Assembly: GCA_022376515.1 (NCBI GenBank)
Contig: WTXI01000010.1
Location: 496,001-560,000 of the forward strand
Source: Lactifluus volemus
Lineage: Eukaryota > Basidiomycota > Agaricomycetes > Russulales > Russulaceae
DNA length: 64,000 nucleotides
Reading direction: 5' to 3'
Shown: positions 50,901 to 63,617 of the stretch, piece by piece
Numbering within the stretch: the first letter of the stretch is position 1
How the letters are laid out: the number at the start of each line of letters is the position of its first letter
Notes under the pieces: model-generated
Database searches by the model: none
Told to the model about the DNA's origin: nothing
Seen by the model: the letters and a program-made list of their open reading frames with translations, nothing else
Program-made: the position numbers and the translations under genes

Positions 50901-51160
50901 ACAAGCAAGGACGCGCATTAAGATCCAGAATGCGGCGACGTTTTGTGCGAGGAGCCATTCCTTGACTGTCCAAAGAGAAACGACAAAGAGGGCATTCGAA
51001 AACGCGATATCAGTTGCAACACGTCCGGATATACTACGATGTCAAAGTGAATTTACTATTACACTTTTTTGTTATGTGTGACGGATACGTACGAGTTGGA
51101 TAGCACAATTCTCGGGCTGAGTGTAACCTTTTTTCGCGTTCTTGCGTCTGTCGGTGTCAT
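47908..51160 (-). CDS. MSC2: MSC2/ZnT5-like zinc transporter (CDF family)
   Basis: Cation-diffusion facilitator that moves zinc into ER/Golgi in fungi. Starts at ATG 51160 (MTPTDARTRKKVTLSPRIVL). The N-terminal half has several extra membrane helices (FVVSLWTVKEWLLA, LALLLHILSTGI, FSLIVYAACETL), the MSC2-type extension. The CDF core follows: MVQMLYGIWTNSLGLISD, IHMGFDCLAIGVGLFASIM, RFTYGYGRIETLSGFANGIF and LVSAVGLGINLFGMFAMGG. The metal-site pairs are His/Asp in HMGFD and HVMADTLG. Between helices lie two His-rich loops (49280-49135 and 48590-48450, rich in HGH and HSH) plus a long Ser/Pro-rich insert. The C-terminal domain ends LTIQVEETMVGAGSA. At least eight introns. No break seen. Confidence 0.88.
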
Positions 51161-51449
51161 TGATCAAGGTGGGTGCTAGGTCACTGCTCACTTTACAAGC
51201 ACGTGCTATCCTTGTCTTTACGTCATACCTCACAGTGTACACGAATAATATTGAGTATTTGGGCTAGGGACAGGATATAAAAACAAAAGCTCATGAATAC
51301 GCGATACGGCCATAGGTAACTTTGACGATGGGCTACAACACTAGTGCGGACAAATCAATTTCAACAGCTCTTTCTGAGCAACAAATTTCGACAGTGTCCT
51401 TGGGATCGAAAATAAAAACTTTTTTTTTGAAACCCTTCATTACCTACCT

Positions 51450-54400
51450 TCAGACGTGATTGAACTGAGCAACAAGATCATGCCATGCCATATTAGGGTC
51501 AGTCCCCGGGCTGTAGTCTGAGTTTACGTGCATCGCTCGGGCAGCTTGCTGGGGAGGCATCGATGAAGGGTGTACGGCAGACAAGTATGACTCCGCACGC
51601 AGCGATGCTGCGTAATCAAAGCCCATAGAACCAGGGGACGCCGGCATGTAAGCAGTCGAAGTGCCTGCATGCAGGCCATTGTAGGGATATTCCGTAGCTT
51701 GCTGATGTTGCCAGTATTGGGTGTAGTTATAACCCCTCATAGGACCTTGGTGTTCGAGGGGCACGTGATTGTGATTGTGGGGAGCGGGAGCTTGTGGTTG
51801 GTTGTGTGTATGAACATGAGGAGGATGCGCCATGGGCTGAGATGGTTGATGTTGCTGCTGTTGATATTCAAACGTCTGCCATCCACCGTGCGGGCTAGGC
51901 TGTGCAGGGGTCGGGGGTGCAGCGAGCGGTAACGGGTGGATTTGATGAGGGGGGGAGACTTGCGAAGCGTACGATAACGCGGGAAGAATGTTGGAAATAG
52001 CCGGAGAGCTGCGTGGGCTGGCAGAAGCCGTCGTGGGTGAGGATGCTGATGAAGACGATGCCTTCCGTGGTACGAGACGTGTTTTTCCACCTAAAGTGGC
52101 CAGTTCCTCGTCTTCTCGTTTAACGTCTCCCTCATACTCTGGTGTCATTCCTGGTGACTGCGGATCATTCCTTGCCTGAAGGTCGACATGGTTGCGAGGG
52201 CCCGCTCCCTTTGTTTTCGCAGCACGGGCTAGAGCAGTCAGCATCAGTCTCGTGCTTATTTATCACCTCCAGACCTACTAGGACTTTGATTGCTCTTGGA
52301 TTCTGCGACACGTCTTCGAAGAGCCGCAGGGCGGAATCCAGATGTGACATGGCTGAACGAGCCAATGCCATTTTGGGGCACTTGATTGGTATAGAGCCTA
52401 ACACGATCTAGGCGGGCTATGTCAGAGGCTGAGATTACGTGTAGGGGCCATCTTTTTCTCACCGCACAGGAGAACACGTGAGTGAACAAGAACCACATCC
52501 GTTCCGTCAAGATAGGTTGTTGGGAAAACAAGCTTTTGATCAAACCGACGAAGGAGCACGCGCTGTTGTACACAGCCAATACCGACGGGGCATACTTGCT
52601 GCCAAGGGGTCATCAGGGCTATCTTCAATGCACGTGCGAAAAATCCGCGGTGCATGTAAAACAAGGCTTTTAAATGTATATAAGTGTACATATTTTTAAT
52701 TGAAGAGACGAGTTGACTTACTCATCTCCTTAATCGCATAACCAACGTATCGTTGGAAAGTGACGAAAATAGGGGCTGATTCGACATCTGCCATGGGTCC
52801 GCCAAAGCCCGGAACCTGGAGACTGGGCGGAGTATAGAAATCCCGTACTTTTCGGTCCAGCTGCTGCAAAACTTTGTAATTTGGAGTGCGAGCGCCAAAC
52901 ACCTGGTCATGAACCACGCTCATACACTGAGAAGAGAATCGATACTTCCAAAGTTGGACTGAAAAAAAAAAAAGAAGTTAGCTTATTCCAAATAGAAAGG
53001 GAAAGGTTTAACTCACAGGACATTTCCTCATCGCCATTTTCATCTCTTAGAGATTCTCGAGGCATCTGAGTATCGATATGGAGCACGGAGAACGATGGAG
53101 GGCGTCCATATGTCAAACTCTATCAATATTAATTGAAATGAGCAAAGGAAATGAAAACAGCCAGAGATTCCGAAATGCCATACCTGCCACGAGTCATAGG
53201 TATATATTTCCCAGAACAGTGCCCGTCGTCGGTAGGTCTCTTCCGGATCTAAACCCCACCTACCGCTATCCCGGTCTGTGAAGTGCAGTCAGCCACCCAT
53301 GTGGTGTCAAGATAACACGTGGAACAACGGACGAAGACCGCACTAGTTGCAGAGGGAGTGAGCCATGAGAGTAAAGTTATGCGATCAAGACGGGTGCTTA
53401 CGCTGTGCGCCAACTTGACGACCAGGCCCATAAGCGCCCACCGAGGACCATCAATGTCGGAGAGGAACATATAATGGGACATCAGTAACTATACTCAAAA
53501 GTTAGCGCCTATAAACCCATGTAAGCGAGATCACATGCCAAAGCTTGGATGGCAGGAATCGATTGCTCTTCGAATATCGAGTCTACGGACAAAGCAGCAC
53601 GTCCGAGCTGGTAATAATGATTTGCGTCGTAGGAATGAGGCGGTGCCTCCAGGTCAAGCAAAGAACCAATGGCAAGCATCATATAAACCACAGCAATACG
53701 GTGTGACTGGATTCGATCGTGATCGAGACCGGCTTCAGGGCCAAAAACACGGGGATATATGGAGTTACAGAAGTCACCCTGCTCGATTGGCGTGTACCTG
53801 TAAAACGATCAATGAGTGTGCGATAAATTTAATTGACATCCTTACATCCAGGAAGCGTGTCGCCAGTAAATTTCGATCTGCCTGCGGACCGTATTCATGT
53901 CGGGAAAGCTGTTCGAAAGCATAGTGCGAATATCTTCGACATTGCCAGCTATATTCGACGCAAACGGAAATGCATGGCTCCTCCATGGGAGAGTATTTGG
54001 CATCGGCAACTCGACAGTGGCCGGGGAGGTAATGTCCTCGTCCTCATCATCGCCAGCTTCATTCTAGACGCAACACATCAAAAGGCCGTACAGTAGTCCG
54101 ATGAGGACGGCGCCTGACCTGTAGCAAATACTTAAGGAAGAAGACCTTAATTGACAAAACGGTGGTCGGACTTTGAGAAAAGAACCTACGTATGAATTCG
54201 CTGTCTGACCATAAAAGTTTGTACGACCGGTGTCGGAGATCGACCTGTGGGTGAAAGTAAGAGAGAGAATGATTTGAATGTTCTCCTAGACTGACAGAGA
54301 CCCCACAGCGTCGATAGCTTCTGCGGTCTCGGCTTCCGGTGGAAATGGCACTTCATTCCGAGACTCGCGTTCCAGGGGACGTTTGATCTGCAACAACTCT

Positions 54401-54980
54401 TCTGACAACAAGGGATGTCTTTCGCTGTTGTAAAGGGCATATGCTTCCCCCAATGCATCCTCGAGCTGCCTAACGCGGGTACACAACACACCGATCTTGT
54501 CGTGAAGCACCTCGGTGTTCGCGAGGATGAAACTGCAACGATGCAATGTCGTTAAGGAGAAATTTTGGTAACAAAGGAGGGTGGGGGGAGATACGAACCG
54601 GTTTCCCTTGCCAGTGGTCAGGGAACCTGTGCCAAGTCGTGAGTGAGACGGCGGGGATGTGGCTCGTGTTCAACGCTCACCTTTGGGGCAGATTGCGGCA
54701 CAGCCCTTCTTGACGCAGCTAGCGCAAGGGAATATACGACTACACCTGAGAGAAGGGGAACTCAGTTGTGAACTGAGATGTTTTAAGAGTGGAGAAAGTT
54801 GAAACCTGAGCTTGAGCCTTGTGAACGAATGATACGATCAGCTGGAGGAAAGCGCGAGAAAGTCAGCAGGAGGAAATACCTTCTACACTCTGCGCATGAC
54901 AAGGCAGCATTGCGACGTCTTTGCTTTGAGGATGGCGAGCTTGGATTAGGATCTTGGGGGGGTATGAAGGAAGAAGCCAT
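51450..54980 (-). CDS. Zn2Cys6 fungal transcription factor
   Basis: Nuclear regulator with an N-terminal binuclear zinc cluster and a central fungal-specific domain. The cluster CAECRRLKLRCSRIFPCASC plus VKKGCAAICPK has spacing CX2CX6CX5CX2CX8C and is spread over three exons, one only 12 nt long (54817-54806, coding LKL and parts of both flanking codons). A linker and helix follow (FILANTEVLHDKIGVLC, RVRQLEDALGEAYALY). The central domain has YMMLAIGSLLDLEAPPHSYD, GRAALSVDSIFEEQSIPAIQ, LACDLAYMGL and YDSWQSLTYGRPPSFSVLHI. The last exon (52244-51450) is a low-complexity Gln/His/Pro/Ser tail. The target pathway cannot be told. There are more than eight introns; central exon limits were not all resolved. 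Confidence 0.88.
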
Positions 54981-55226
54981 GGGGGATGAAGAATAAGAAG
55001 AGGGGCATTAATCCGCCTTGATCCAGCTGGGAAGAATCATACCCGAAACAAGATACGAGTTCTTGGTTTGCACATTCATTTTCTCCAGCGTCAATTTATA
55101 TTTCCGTTAACCCAACGCTACTCCAAGGCGCCCCTTTCAATATATAATTTCTTAATATTTCATATAATATAGCCACTGGGGGGCTGGTGGTAAATAGTAC
55201 TCCAATCCAAAGTCTAATCCTTATCC

Positions 55227-56743
55227 TTATCCATACCATACTCTCTCCCGTGCGTGAATATCATTAGGAATGTAAACAGGTCCTCTTCGTCGTACTTCAT
55301 CATACACCAAAACTTCCGATTCATTTTTATCGGATATGAGACTGAGCACCCCAGAAGACGCATACGAGGTCCCGCTAAGCATCGTCGTGATTGGCATCTG
55401 AGACGTATCCGTCCTTGGGCTCGCAGGTTCTGCCGACTCCGCGGTCGAGGACGTGTCTGAACTATGATACATACCCTCCTGGACGACCGGCACACTACGA
55501 GGCGGCGCCGATGTGGCTGACGAGAAGCTGCCCCTACCACCGAAAAGACCGCCTAATTTACGCGACAGGGGCTCGGTCGCAACTATGGGTGAAACCGTTG
55601 TCGGTGTGCCACGGCTCGGAATCACCGGTGAAGTGACCTCTCCGGCACGAAACAAGCCGCCAAAGCCCCATCGTGAGCTTCCACTTGCACTGGCGGCCCT
55701 CTTGTCTGTGTCATCGTTACGAAGCCCTGGGGAACCGACGTCCGCGCGTGGAGATGATAATCCCACGTTATTCTCTGCAATAAAGTCCCGAAGGGCTTTA
55801 ACACATGTTTCCGATGCCTCGCGTGCCTCATTCGCTTCCGACAAATCGTGTCGTGCCTCATCCAGAGCCGTCTTGAGTGCCTGAACCTCCTGCTGCAGTT
55901 TTTCCTTTTCTACCACATTGAAACCAGGGAGAGGCTCCGATTCCGAGGCTGAAGTGCGACTGAATAAACCGGAGATACGGCGAGCACTCGGAGGCGCATA
56001 GCCTAGGTTGGGAGACGTGTCTGGAAGATTGATCGTCGGCGGGATGGGTGAGACGCTCCCTGCCTGGCCATTGTCGACCTCCGAATCAGAGACGGATGAT
56101 ATTCGTCTGTGGTTTTGTATGCGCCCGGCCGATGATCCGGTGAGAGGGGTGAACGACATTCGCTTGCCAGAAGACGGTCCTCCGAATGAGAACGAACCCG
56201 CTCTCGACAAGTCAACCGACAAGTCCCCACCACGACTCTGACGACGATTTTGTGTTTGCAGTCGCATGAGGCCACGCCTTGAAAGCGATTGTCATGATCA
56301 GAACGTGGTTGGATCGAACAGATGGATGACCTTTACCGGCTTTCCTCGACCTTGCTTCTCAAAAGTATGATAGACTCTTCATCATCACGTGTCTTCTGGC
56401 GCAGAGTTGCCAATTCAGTGTCTCTTTCGACCTGCGCATCCCGCAGTTGGCGCACTTCCGTAGAGAGGTCTGCTTCTCTGTGCCGCCCCGCCTCCAAGGT
56501 GGCTGACAGTTCATCACGTTCTTTGGTAAGCTCCGCAAGATTCATCCGCAGTGATGTGACGAGGGACGCAAGTACGGTAGTGTCAAGCGACTGAGGACGC
56601 CCCTCAGTCCTAGAGGGGGAGGACGGAAGAGACTCGGCGTCGAGTTGATGTTCGAGCTCGAGCGTAAGGTCAAAAGAATGTGGCCGTGTGGGATCGTACT
56701 CGCGTAATTGTTGAACTTGGGATTCTTGTTCATGAGTTGACAT
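55227..56743 (-). CDS. Coiled-coil protein, function unknown
   Basis: Two exons (56743-56337 and 56277-55227) give 485 aa. I do not recognise a named family. The start MSTHEQESQVQQLREYDPTR is followed by a coiled coil (about residues 50-135: LRMNLAELTKERDELSATLE, STEVRQLRDAQVERDTELAT). A basic Ser-rich linker, a second coil (KEKLQQEVQALKTALDEARH) and a Ser/Pro/Gly-rich disordered half follow. The motif RWGFGGLFR recurs in variant form as RKLGGLFGGRG. The C-terminus (VYDEVRRRGPVYIPNDIHAR) looks ordered. Many Ser-Pro pairs suggest phosphorylation. Its upstream region is bounded by the CUE/Smr gene's stop. Confidence 0.75.
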
Positions 56744-57020
56744 GGTTAAAACACCTGGCGAGATGGTGAAAGGAAAGAAAGCTGCGGGTATCAACTCGTC
56801 TCGCCGCACTGGGTCACTGCCATGTCACGTGTCGCTGCTGGGGGTTTGTGATCGAGGGTCATCCACTGGCACATCACGACGAGTCGAGTCGAGGTAAAAC
56901 GTTATCTCAAAATATATTCAACTTCTCTCACATTTCAAAGTCCACTGATAACGCTCAGAGTAAACCCAACAAACAATAGTATATAGACACTTCACGATAT
57001 ATACTTCCAACCCGTTTCTT

Positions 57021-59887
57021 TTAATCCAGTCCCCCCACGTCTATATTCACCTCACAAATGGGTAACAGAGTCAACACAACGACTCCTTCACGCTCGCTCC
57101 ACGGGTAGCCCCACCGATGCAACCACTCACGTACACCTGTAGCCAAGCGTTCTCGAGACGCTGCCCGAGCAGGGTCATCGGTCCCTGCATGCTTTTCATC
57201 GCCAATCACAATGTAGGCTGGGGTTAAATGCATTCGTCATAAACCACCTTTTTTTTCAATCACAAAGACTTACTTAATCCATAGAAATGTTCGCGTTCCA
57301 ACTAGGCAAGTGACAATTCAGCAGGGGTCGTATACCGCGGTGGGACACACATACTGCAAGTAGGAACTCTTCCAAAATCTCCGTAGCTTCGGCGGCGTGT
57401 ATGCCATGAAGGTCCAGCACGGACTCCGTTCGTTCATCTGGCGTCAGATCCCTTTGTTCACCGGACACATCTTGTCGAGCAATTCCCAAAATGACACCCA
57501 GGCCGTTGCCGCACACACGGCCGCGCGCATTGTGACCACCCGGATCGTCAGACCAAGCATCGTTGGCCGTTTGCTCGATGAACTTGGCGCGCTCACGAAT
57601 GACAGTCCCTGCCGACAAGGTCAACTCGGTCGACATTTTCGCATTGAGGTCGTGGCCCTCGCGACTAAAACGCTTTGCAGCTGAACCATCACCACGCCGC
57701 CACGCATCGGCCGCGCGTGACAGCACGCATTGCGCGCGGCACCCAACTGAAGCGCACGGGAACGATAAGTCATATACAACTTGTTGGCAGACTCGACGAC
57801 GGGCAAGGGGGGTAGCAGTGACGGGGGGCGCAACTTGAGACGGGGAGATGGCTTTGGTGCGACAATGGCGCTACGGTTGTGAAGAGAATCTGCAGCACTA
57901 CCCATAGCTTCCCGGCGTGCAGCCAGAGCGAAAGGGTCCCTAGGTATAACAGGGGCAGGTGGCTGCGGATTCTTGTTCACAATTGGACCGAATTTTCCCC
58001 TACCAGTATCGTAGGGAGCGCGTTGATTCCGTCCATAATAACTTCCACGAAGCCCTCTGGAGTCTCCGGGAGGATAATCGAGAGCTGGAAATTCGTCCGG
58101 TGTTGGAATGTTAGCAGAAGGCTCGTTGAGGTCAACGCGGCCCATTGCTGCGGTAATACCAGCCACATCCACGTCCGCTGGAATATGGTGTAGAAACTCG
58201 CAAACGTCCCCTTTTGCACATGTCCCTCGCAACCAGAAGCGACAAAGGGCACGTTCAATTTCATGGCTAAACCAACCCGTTTGAAACGCCCACCACATAA
58301 TTGAAACCACTCACCTGAACCGACAGTCGGCTCGCAAACACTCGCCTGCAAGGAAATACCGGCAAACTCGCGTACCAGTTTGCGCTGGTCGTCCATTCGT
58401 AAATTTTGCTGTACCCTTTGTCCCCCACTTGGAGTCCCAAATCCAGTTCTTCCACCGCGCACATAACCTGGAGCATTTGGGCCTTCGCGGGATACCAACG
58501 GAACTCTATTACCCAGTTTTGTGACCTCGAATGCTGGGGTCCATGTGGATGCTGCGGGGCGGCGCGTTCCACCAGCCAAGCCATGGAGCGCTCGAAATCG
58601 TAACCGTTAGCCGCGAGAGCTTCTTCTAACTCTGAAGGAGCTAGAGATGCTCCAAAGACGGAAGCTAGGACATCAAAGGGAGTCATGCCCTCAGTGAGCA
58701 TGTCGGCCCCTTCGGGTTCTTTGTTCATGTAACCATCCTGAGAAGGCTGAGAGCCACCGGAAGGTGATACGTGATCTACCATTCCCAACTGGTGATAGCC
58801 ATCGGACAAAGAAGAATTTGATGTAGGTGAATGCACCCATTGGCCGTCGTATTCAGGAAGAGAGGGGGGATGAAACGACCTAGGAAGTGCTTTTTGGGAG
58901 AACGGGTCAAAGGGATCGTCCTCATCGTCTGGATGAATGGCAACGCGTAACGTGGAGTTGGGAGTTCCAGAACGCGATAAAAGACTAGAGTCAGGGATTA
59001 GAGGTGCCGCAATAGCGAGATTCGATGTCGCCTTTGAGTTGCCATGGGCCCAAAGGTCGGGAGATGGCGTGTCAGCCCGAAGACCTGTCAACGTGGTAGG
59101 ATTCGACGAGGCAGCAGAAAGTGGTCGTGGATAAGGGCGGAAATCGGATGCTTTGGCGCTTAGCATGCGGTGGGAGCCAATGGGAGACGATGGCAAGCTG
59201 TTTGCAAACTGGGTGTGCGAACGGGGCACGGCAGGCGGTAGAGTGGGTGAAGGAGCAGGTGAGTCGCTATTGGCAGTCATGTATGAGGTGGAGCCTTGCC
59301 CAGTAGCGAGAGGGGAGGCTAGGGGAGTATGTGGTCTTCGAAAAACATAGGCAAGTGGCGAACTGGGTGCCGAGTTGGGGGTGTCGGGACGGTTGGGAAC
59401 AAGGCGGGCAGGATGAGAGGAAGCACGGGACGATGGGCGTGAAATAGGGCGGCGGGAGGCAGTTAGGAAAAGGAAAGGAACACCAGCAATGTCGTCCCGG
59501 TGCTTATGCATCAAGTCTAGTACGTGTTGTTCGAGCTGGGAATGCGATAAGAATACAGGAAACGGGACTAAAAACAGGCAATCTCACCATATCGTCATCC
59601 ATGCCAGAAAAGTTGGCTTTCAAAAGTGCCTTGAGCTCGTCTTCGTGCTCAAGATCAAGGAGGCTAGCCACCTTGGCGACAAAGCTAGCGGTAATGCGTG
59701 AATCATCGGGCTCAGCATCATTATCACCACTGTCTGCAGGCTTATATAGACGTGAAATGGCAGACAGTTGTGCTCGAGTATGTGGAAAACGCGTAGACGA
59801 AGAATCGTGAACAGAGCCGGAATCTGAGATATTAGCAGGCCCGGGTTCTAATATCGGACGGGGAACGGCGAGAAGTGATGACAACAT
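57021..59887 (-). CDS. CUE + two CCCH zinc fingers + Smr-domain protein (Cue2/N4BP2-like)
   Basis: Likely mRNA-surveillance nuclease or adaptor. Smr domains of Cue2/N4BP2 type cut mRNA at stalled ribosomes; the role here is inferred. The N-terminus (MLSSLLAVPRPILEPGPANI, VASLLDLEHEDELKALLKAN) is helical. A long Ser/Pro-rich region is followed by a CUE-like three-helix unit (MTPFDVLASVFGASLAPSEL, EEALAANGYDFERSMAWLVE). Then come two CCCH fingers: CRYFLAGECLRADCRFSH (CX7CX4CX3H, split by an intron near 58315) and CRFWLRGTCAKGDVCEFLH (CX7CX5CX3H). A helical DUF1771-like segment (YRSRALQLGAARNACLSRAA, KRFSREGHDLNAKM) precedes the Smr domain LDLHGIHAAEATEILEEFLL and YIVIGDEKHAG. The Smr LDLHG motif is intact. 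The last exon ends VNIDVGGLD. Confidence 0.85.
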
Positions 59888-62800
59888 TTATGATGCCGTT
59901 GTGACTTGAATTGAGAGGATGGCTCTCGTTTAGAGCCGCATGAAGCATGTAACGAGTAGCACGCGATCCTTGTCGTGGCCAACGGGGATTTTTTAACAAA
60001 GGGTGACTTGTTCGCGAGCGAGAGTCAAGGGTTGGTTTAAAATTACATAATACAGTTCAGCCTCGATGATTTGCTTCCGACGACGAGAGAGATCGAGCTC
60101 GGTAGATCCTATCAATCGGTCTTTCCATCGTTCTCATGCCACAGTCTTAGCATCAGGCCTTGATGTGAACCCCACAGTAGGTCATCCATCAGTAGAATAC
60201 CATTTACTTTGTTGGAACAGCCCCCTGCAATGTCTACCTCTCAGTCTCATCAGTCTACGTCCCATGACAATCTAACTTCGGCATCGTTGTGATTCCAGTT
60301 TCTCGGTGTGAGACTCGGATCACTACTTTTAGCGTAGGCAGGGAGACTTCTTCGACCGGGTGATGGTCAATCTTGTTATATGCTCTTTTATCGTGATATC
60401 GTCATCATCGTCATCATCGCCATCATCACCAACAAATTGACGCATCATGCGTGGCATTCATCCCTACAAGCCAAGCTCGTGGAGCCCGTCATCGTTGATT
60501 TGGGGTACGCCGCAAATGACTCATCGGCAATGACACCTTCTCCAGCCTCAAAGGACTTGAGGACGTCAATAATGGTTCTGACTATTATTTTTCTAATGCA
60601 CGGATGATTCTCTGCCGTTAGTCCGGTATTTCTCCTACCTTCATAAACGAACGATTAACCCGGGACCCCCGGCCTCTTCTGCAGTACCGGCTTCGCGTTG
60701 CGTATCATCAAGTACCCACTGCAGCCGAATGAGTGGTTTGGAGTTTCTGTTAACGGGTCCAAGGCCTCAGACGGTAAACCTTTAGCCTAAAGGTCACCCA
60801 CATGGTGAGCACGTCATCGAGATTGATTCGCCTCAACGTTGCTAAGGTCTCTAAGAAAGCTACACCCGTATGACTCTCGGCGCCGCTCGGTCTGGATCCA
60901 AGGGAATGCCTCCTTCACGTGGATGGCGTTGTGGTGCGCCTCAGCATGGAATCAAGTGATTTTGTTGAGCTCACACCCATGGTCAGGAACCGTGACGTAT
61001 TCAGGATGCTTTACGGTGATTCGTTTAGTAACAGCCCGACAGTTTTCCCCGCATAGGAACGGTGACGGGAATAGGATACATGAGCGACACCATTCGGACC
61101 CGCGGAATCAGGTGCCACCGAGTTGTCCCGAGAAATACGTGAACCGGTGGTTTGTTGACTTGCGCCCGTCATCAAGTAGGCAATGTAGACGCGTGGAACA
61201 CTGACCTTCTTTTACGTCTTCTACTGAAAGATGGCGGTAGGGTCAACGTGGGATTGAGGTCAAGCCTGAAAGTTGATATTACATTCACATTGTCAATGAA
61301 TGTCGAAGGTATCAAACCTGGCTGTTCTGCCACTTGTGCACTGGTAGGGTGATTGACGGTCCTCGGCAGCTGCCCGCGGCATTGCCAAAGTGGCAGTCAC
61401 GAGACGCATGAATTGTCGGTCCGATAGCGCCGTTGCCCTTGTCCACGTATGAGTAATCGGTAACATTGTAACATTGTTGGCTCCCGCGGAGTGGCGGTCC
61501 TACTAGTATGCTTACGCGAAAAGTTCTACAAAGTCTTATTAGCAATCGTCCACAGTAACAAGTGGGAAAAGAGGCCCTGATCATGTCGTCCATGCAAGTG
61601 TGTCATTCCGAAAACGCCCCCCCAAAAATCCCTGATGAACTTGTCAGATTTCCCAAGAATGAAATTGAGGAGGGCTTCTTCGAGTACCTCGAGTACCTGT
61701 GGCGGGTGTACGTTCCTGTAGTCTAGCAAGTTGAATGGTATCCACTCTTTTTGCAATGAGACATCATGTCTCAGGTTTGATCAGAATCAGAAGAACTGCA
61801 CGGAGCACACGTATTTTGGCTTTCGTAAGCAGGATAGCAATGAGTCGCAGCTGCGCAGCAAATCATTTTCACACACGCAAACGCACGTACCGAAGCCTCT
61901 TTGTCCTCTCCTCCTAGCCGGTCTTTTGAGTTACGCCGGGAGAAGCAACAAAACAGTGTGTCCCTCTCTATATCTTGGCGTTCAGCCTAGAGGCCGTAAC
62001 CAATTTGCTAGCCCTGGTTAACTTCTCAGGTCTTTGCTGGCGCGAGCTTCCCTTCCCCCTACGAAGTTAACCCTAAACGCCTCTTTCCTTTGGCGTGGCC
62101 CCTTTGACGGTGGGCACCAGGGATATCGTTGTTGTTGCCTGTTTGTTTCGGGCTCCGTGGTGTCCAAATGGACATACAACCAACTCTGACGTGTTATAAA
62201 GTCACAATCTCGTCCTGGATCTTGCCGCAAAACGCGGAGGCGTGCAGGCTCGTCAGCAGGGACGAGGGTACACACGTGTCCATACTAACACGCTATCTCC
62301 CGAGGGGAAAACCCCCCCTCGCGCTAAACGGGTGGGTAATGTACGATAACTTGAATGAGCAAAGAATAATAGTGCTGACCGAATCAATTGTCATTCATTG
62401 ACAGGGGTGAGCTAATTCAAAATATCTGAAATAAGACTCAGATCATTCCGGACGACGTTTTTCCTTTTATCGTGGGCGTGAGCGACGATGTGCGGGAAAA
62501 TGATGATATACAGAATGCGTAAGCCGTTGTAAGTCCTAAGGAAGCGCCTCCAAGCTAAACGCCACCAGAAGGTGACGGAAAAAAAATGTACTTGCCAGTT
62601 ATCCGCCGGCCTCTTTAATCTTGGAGTCGGGAGAGTGGAGGGGTCGTTCGCTTGGGGGGATGGCCCGGGTGTTTGCTCCAAGGGGTTGACTGCCAAGAAG
62701 CGGCGGTCTTGGAGCGCGCTGACATGGGTCAGATGACTGCCTACGGGGACCTACAAAGTGGTAGATAGACATGATTGGTATAGTGATACTGCGCTATCCT

Positions 62801-63617
62801 AAGATGCTGTGGCATAGACGACCGAGACGTCCACTTTCGGGTCATCCAAACCACCATCAGAAGGGTCAAAAGGCATTTGTATTAGCTTTTAAGCATCCCC
62901 GCTATCATTCCGGGGACTTAAAATTTGTGTAGGCTAAATGGGGAAAACACTCGATGGGATACAGTCACGTGATGAATGATGATAAGCCAGGATCGCTCTA
63001 ACGCCAGCATCTACTCCATACAATGATCTCCTCTTTTCTATTGCACCGCTTCGAGGCTTCGAATACGTATCCATGACTCCCCACGGATCTCATGGGCCGC
63101 ATACAATGCATCCTGATTCAATTTGATTCTCCGCGTCGCGTAACCTCATGGTCACCTTGGCTATTTCCTCCGTTTGAAGCATCATCGTTTCTCCGCAATC
63201 TACTCTGTGTTTGCCTGGGGTTTGTGTCTCATATTGCTTATCTTTCCCTGGTTGACCATCACAACATTTTCATCTTGATCTATAAGTCGGCTTATTTGTT
63301 TTTTTTATTCAACAAATTCAATACAATGAGGTTTCAGACAATTAATTCCGGGGAGAATCCACCGAAGTTCCTCGCCATTCCTCACCGTTTCCCGAACGTC
63401 ACCGATCGGGGTAGATGTGTATTCAATTCGGGGATTTACTTACCGGCTTGCTGTTCCTTTGTCCTGGCACCGGCAGTGAAACATAGATAGATATTCAGCT
63501 TCTATATTTCTTACACACCAATTCGGACTAGAGCGACTCTGTGGGAATAGTGAGAACTCTGCGAGAAGAGGGTACGTGGTGACATATGATCCCCGACCAT
63601 TGGCACAGGCGAACAGT
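59888..63617. other. 3.7-kb gene-poor region
   Basis: I find no supported gene, RNA or complete mobile element. The CUE/Smr promoter lies at the left end. Open frames such as 60839-61204 (+), 61526-61756 (-) and 62412-62696 (-) have no family motif. The minus-strand stretch at 62700-62600 (LAVNPLEQTPGPSPQANDPS) and the plus-strand one near 60950 (SSDFVELTPMVRNRDVFRML) look more protein-like than chance but stand alone. Local inverted words occur: GTTAACTTC at 62017-62025 with GAAGTTAAC at 62062-62070, and CGAGGGGAAAACCCCCCCTCG at 62300-62320. It may be decayed transposon or gene remnants. Confidence 0.45.
62300..62320. repeat. Short GC-rich hairpin
   Basis: CGAGGGG and CCCCTCG flank an AAAACCC loop. 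It stands in a gene-free region, so no terminator role can be assigned. Confidence 0.4.

Noticed and set aside
60839..61204. 122-codon plus-strand frame in the gene-poor region
   Set aside because: No recognisable domain; start and end context give no support for a gene.
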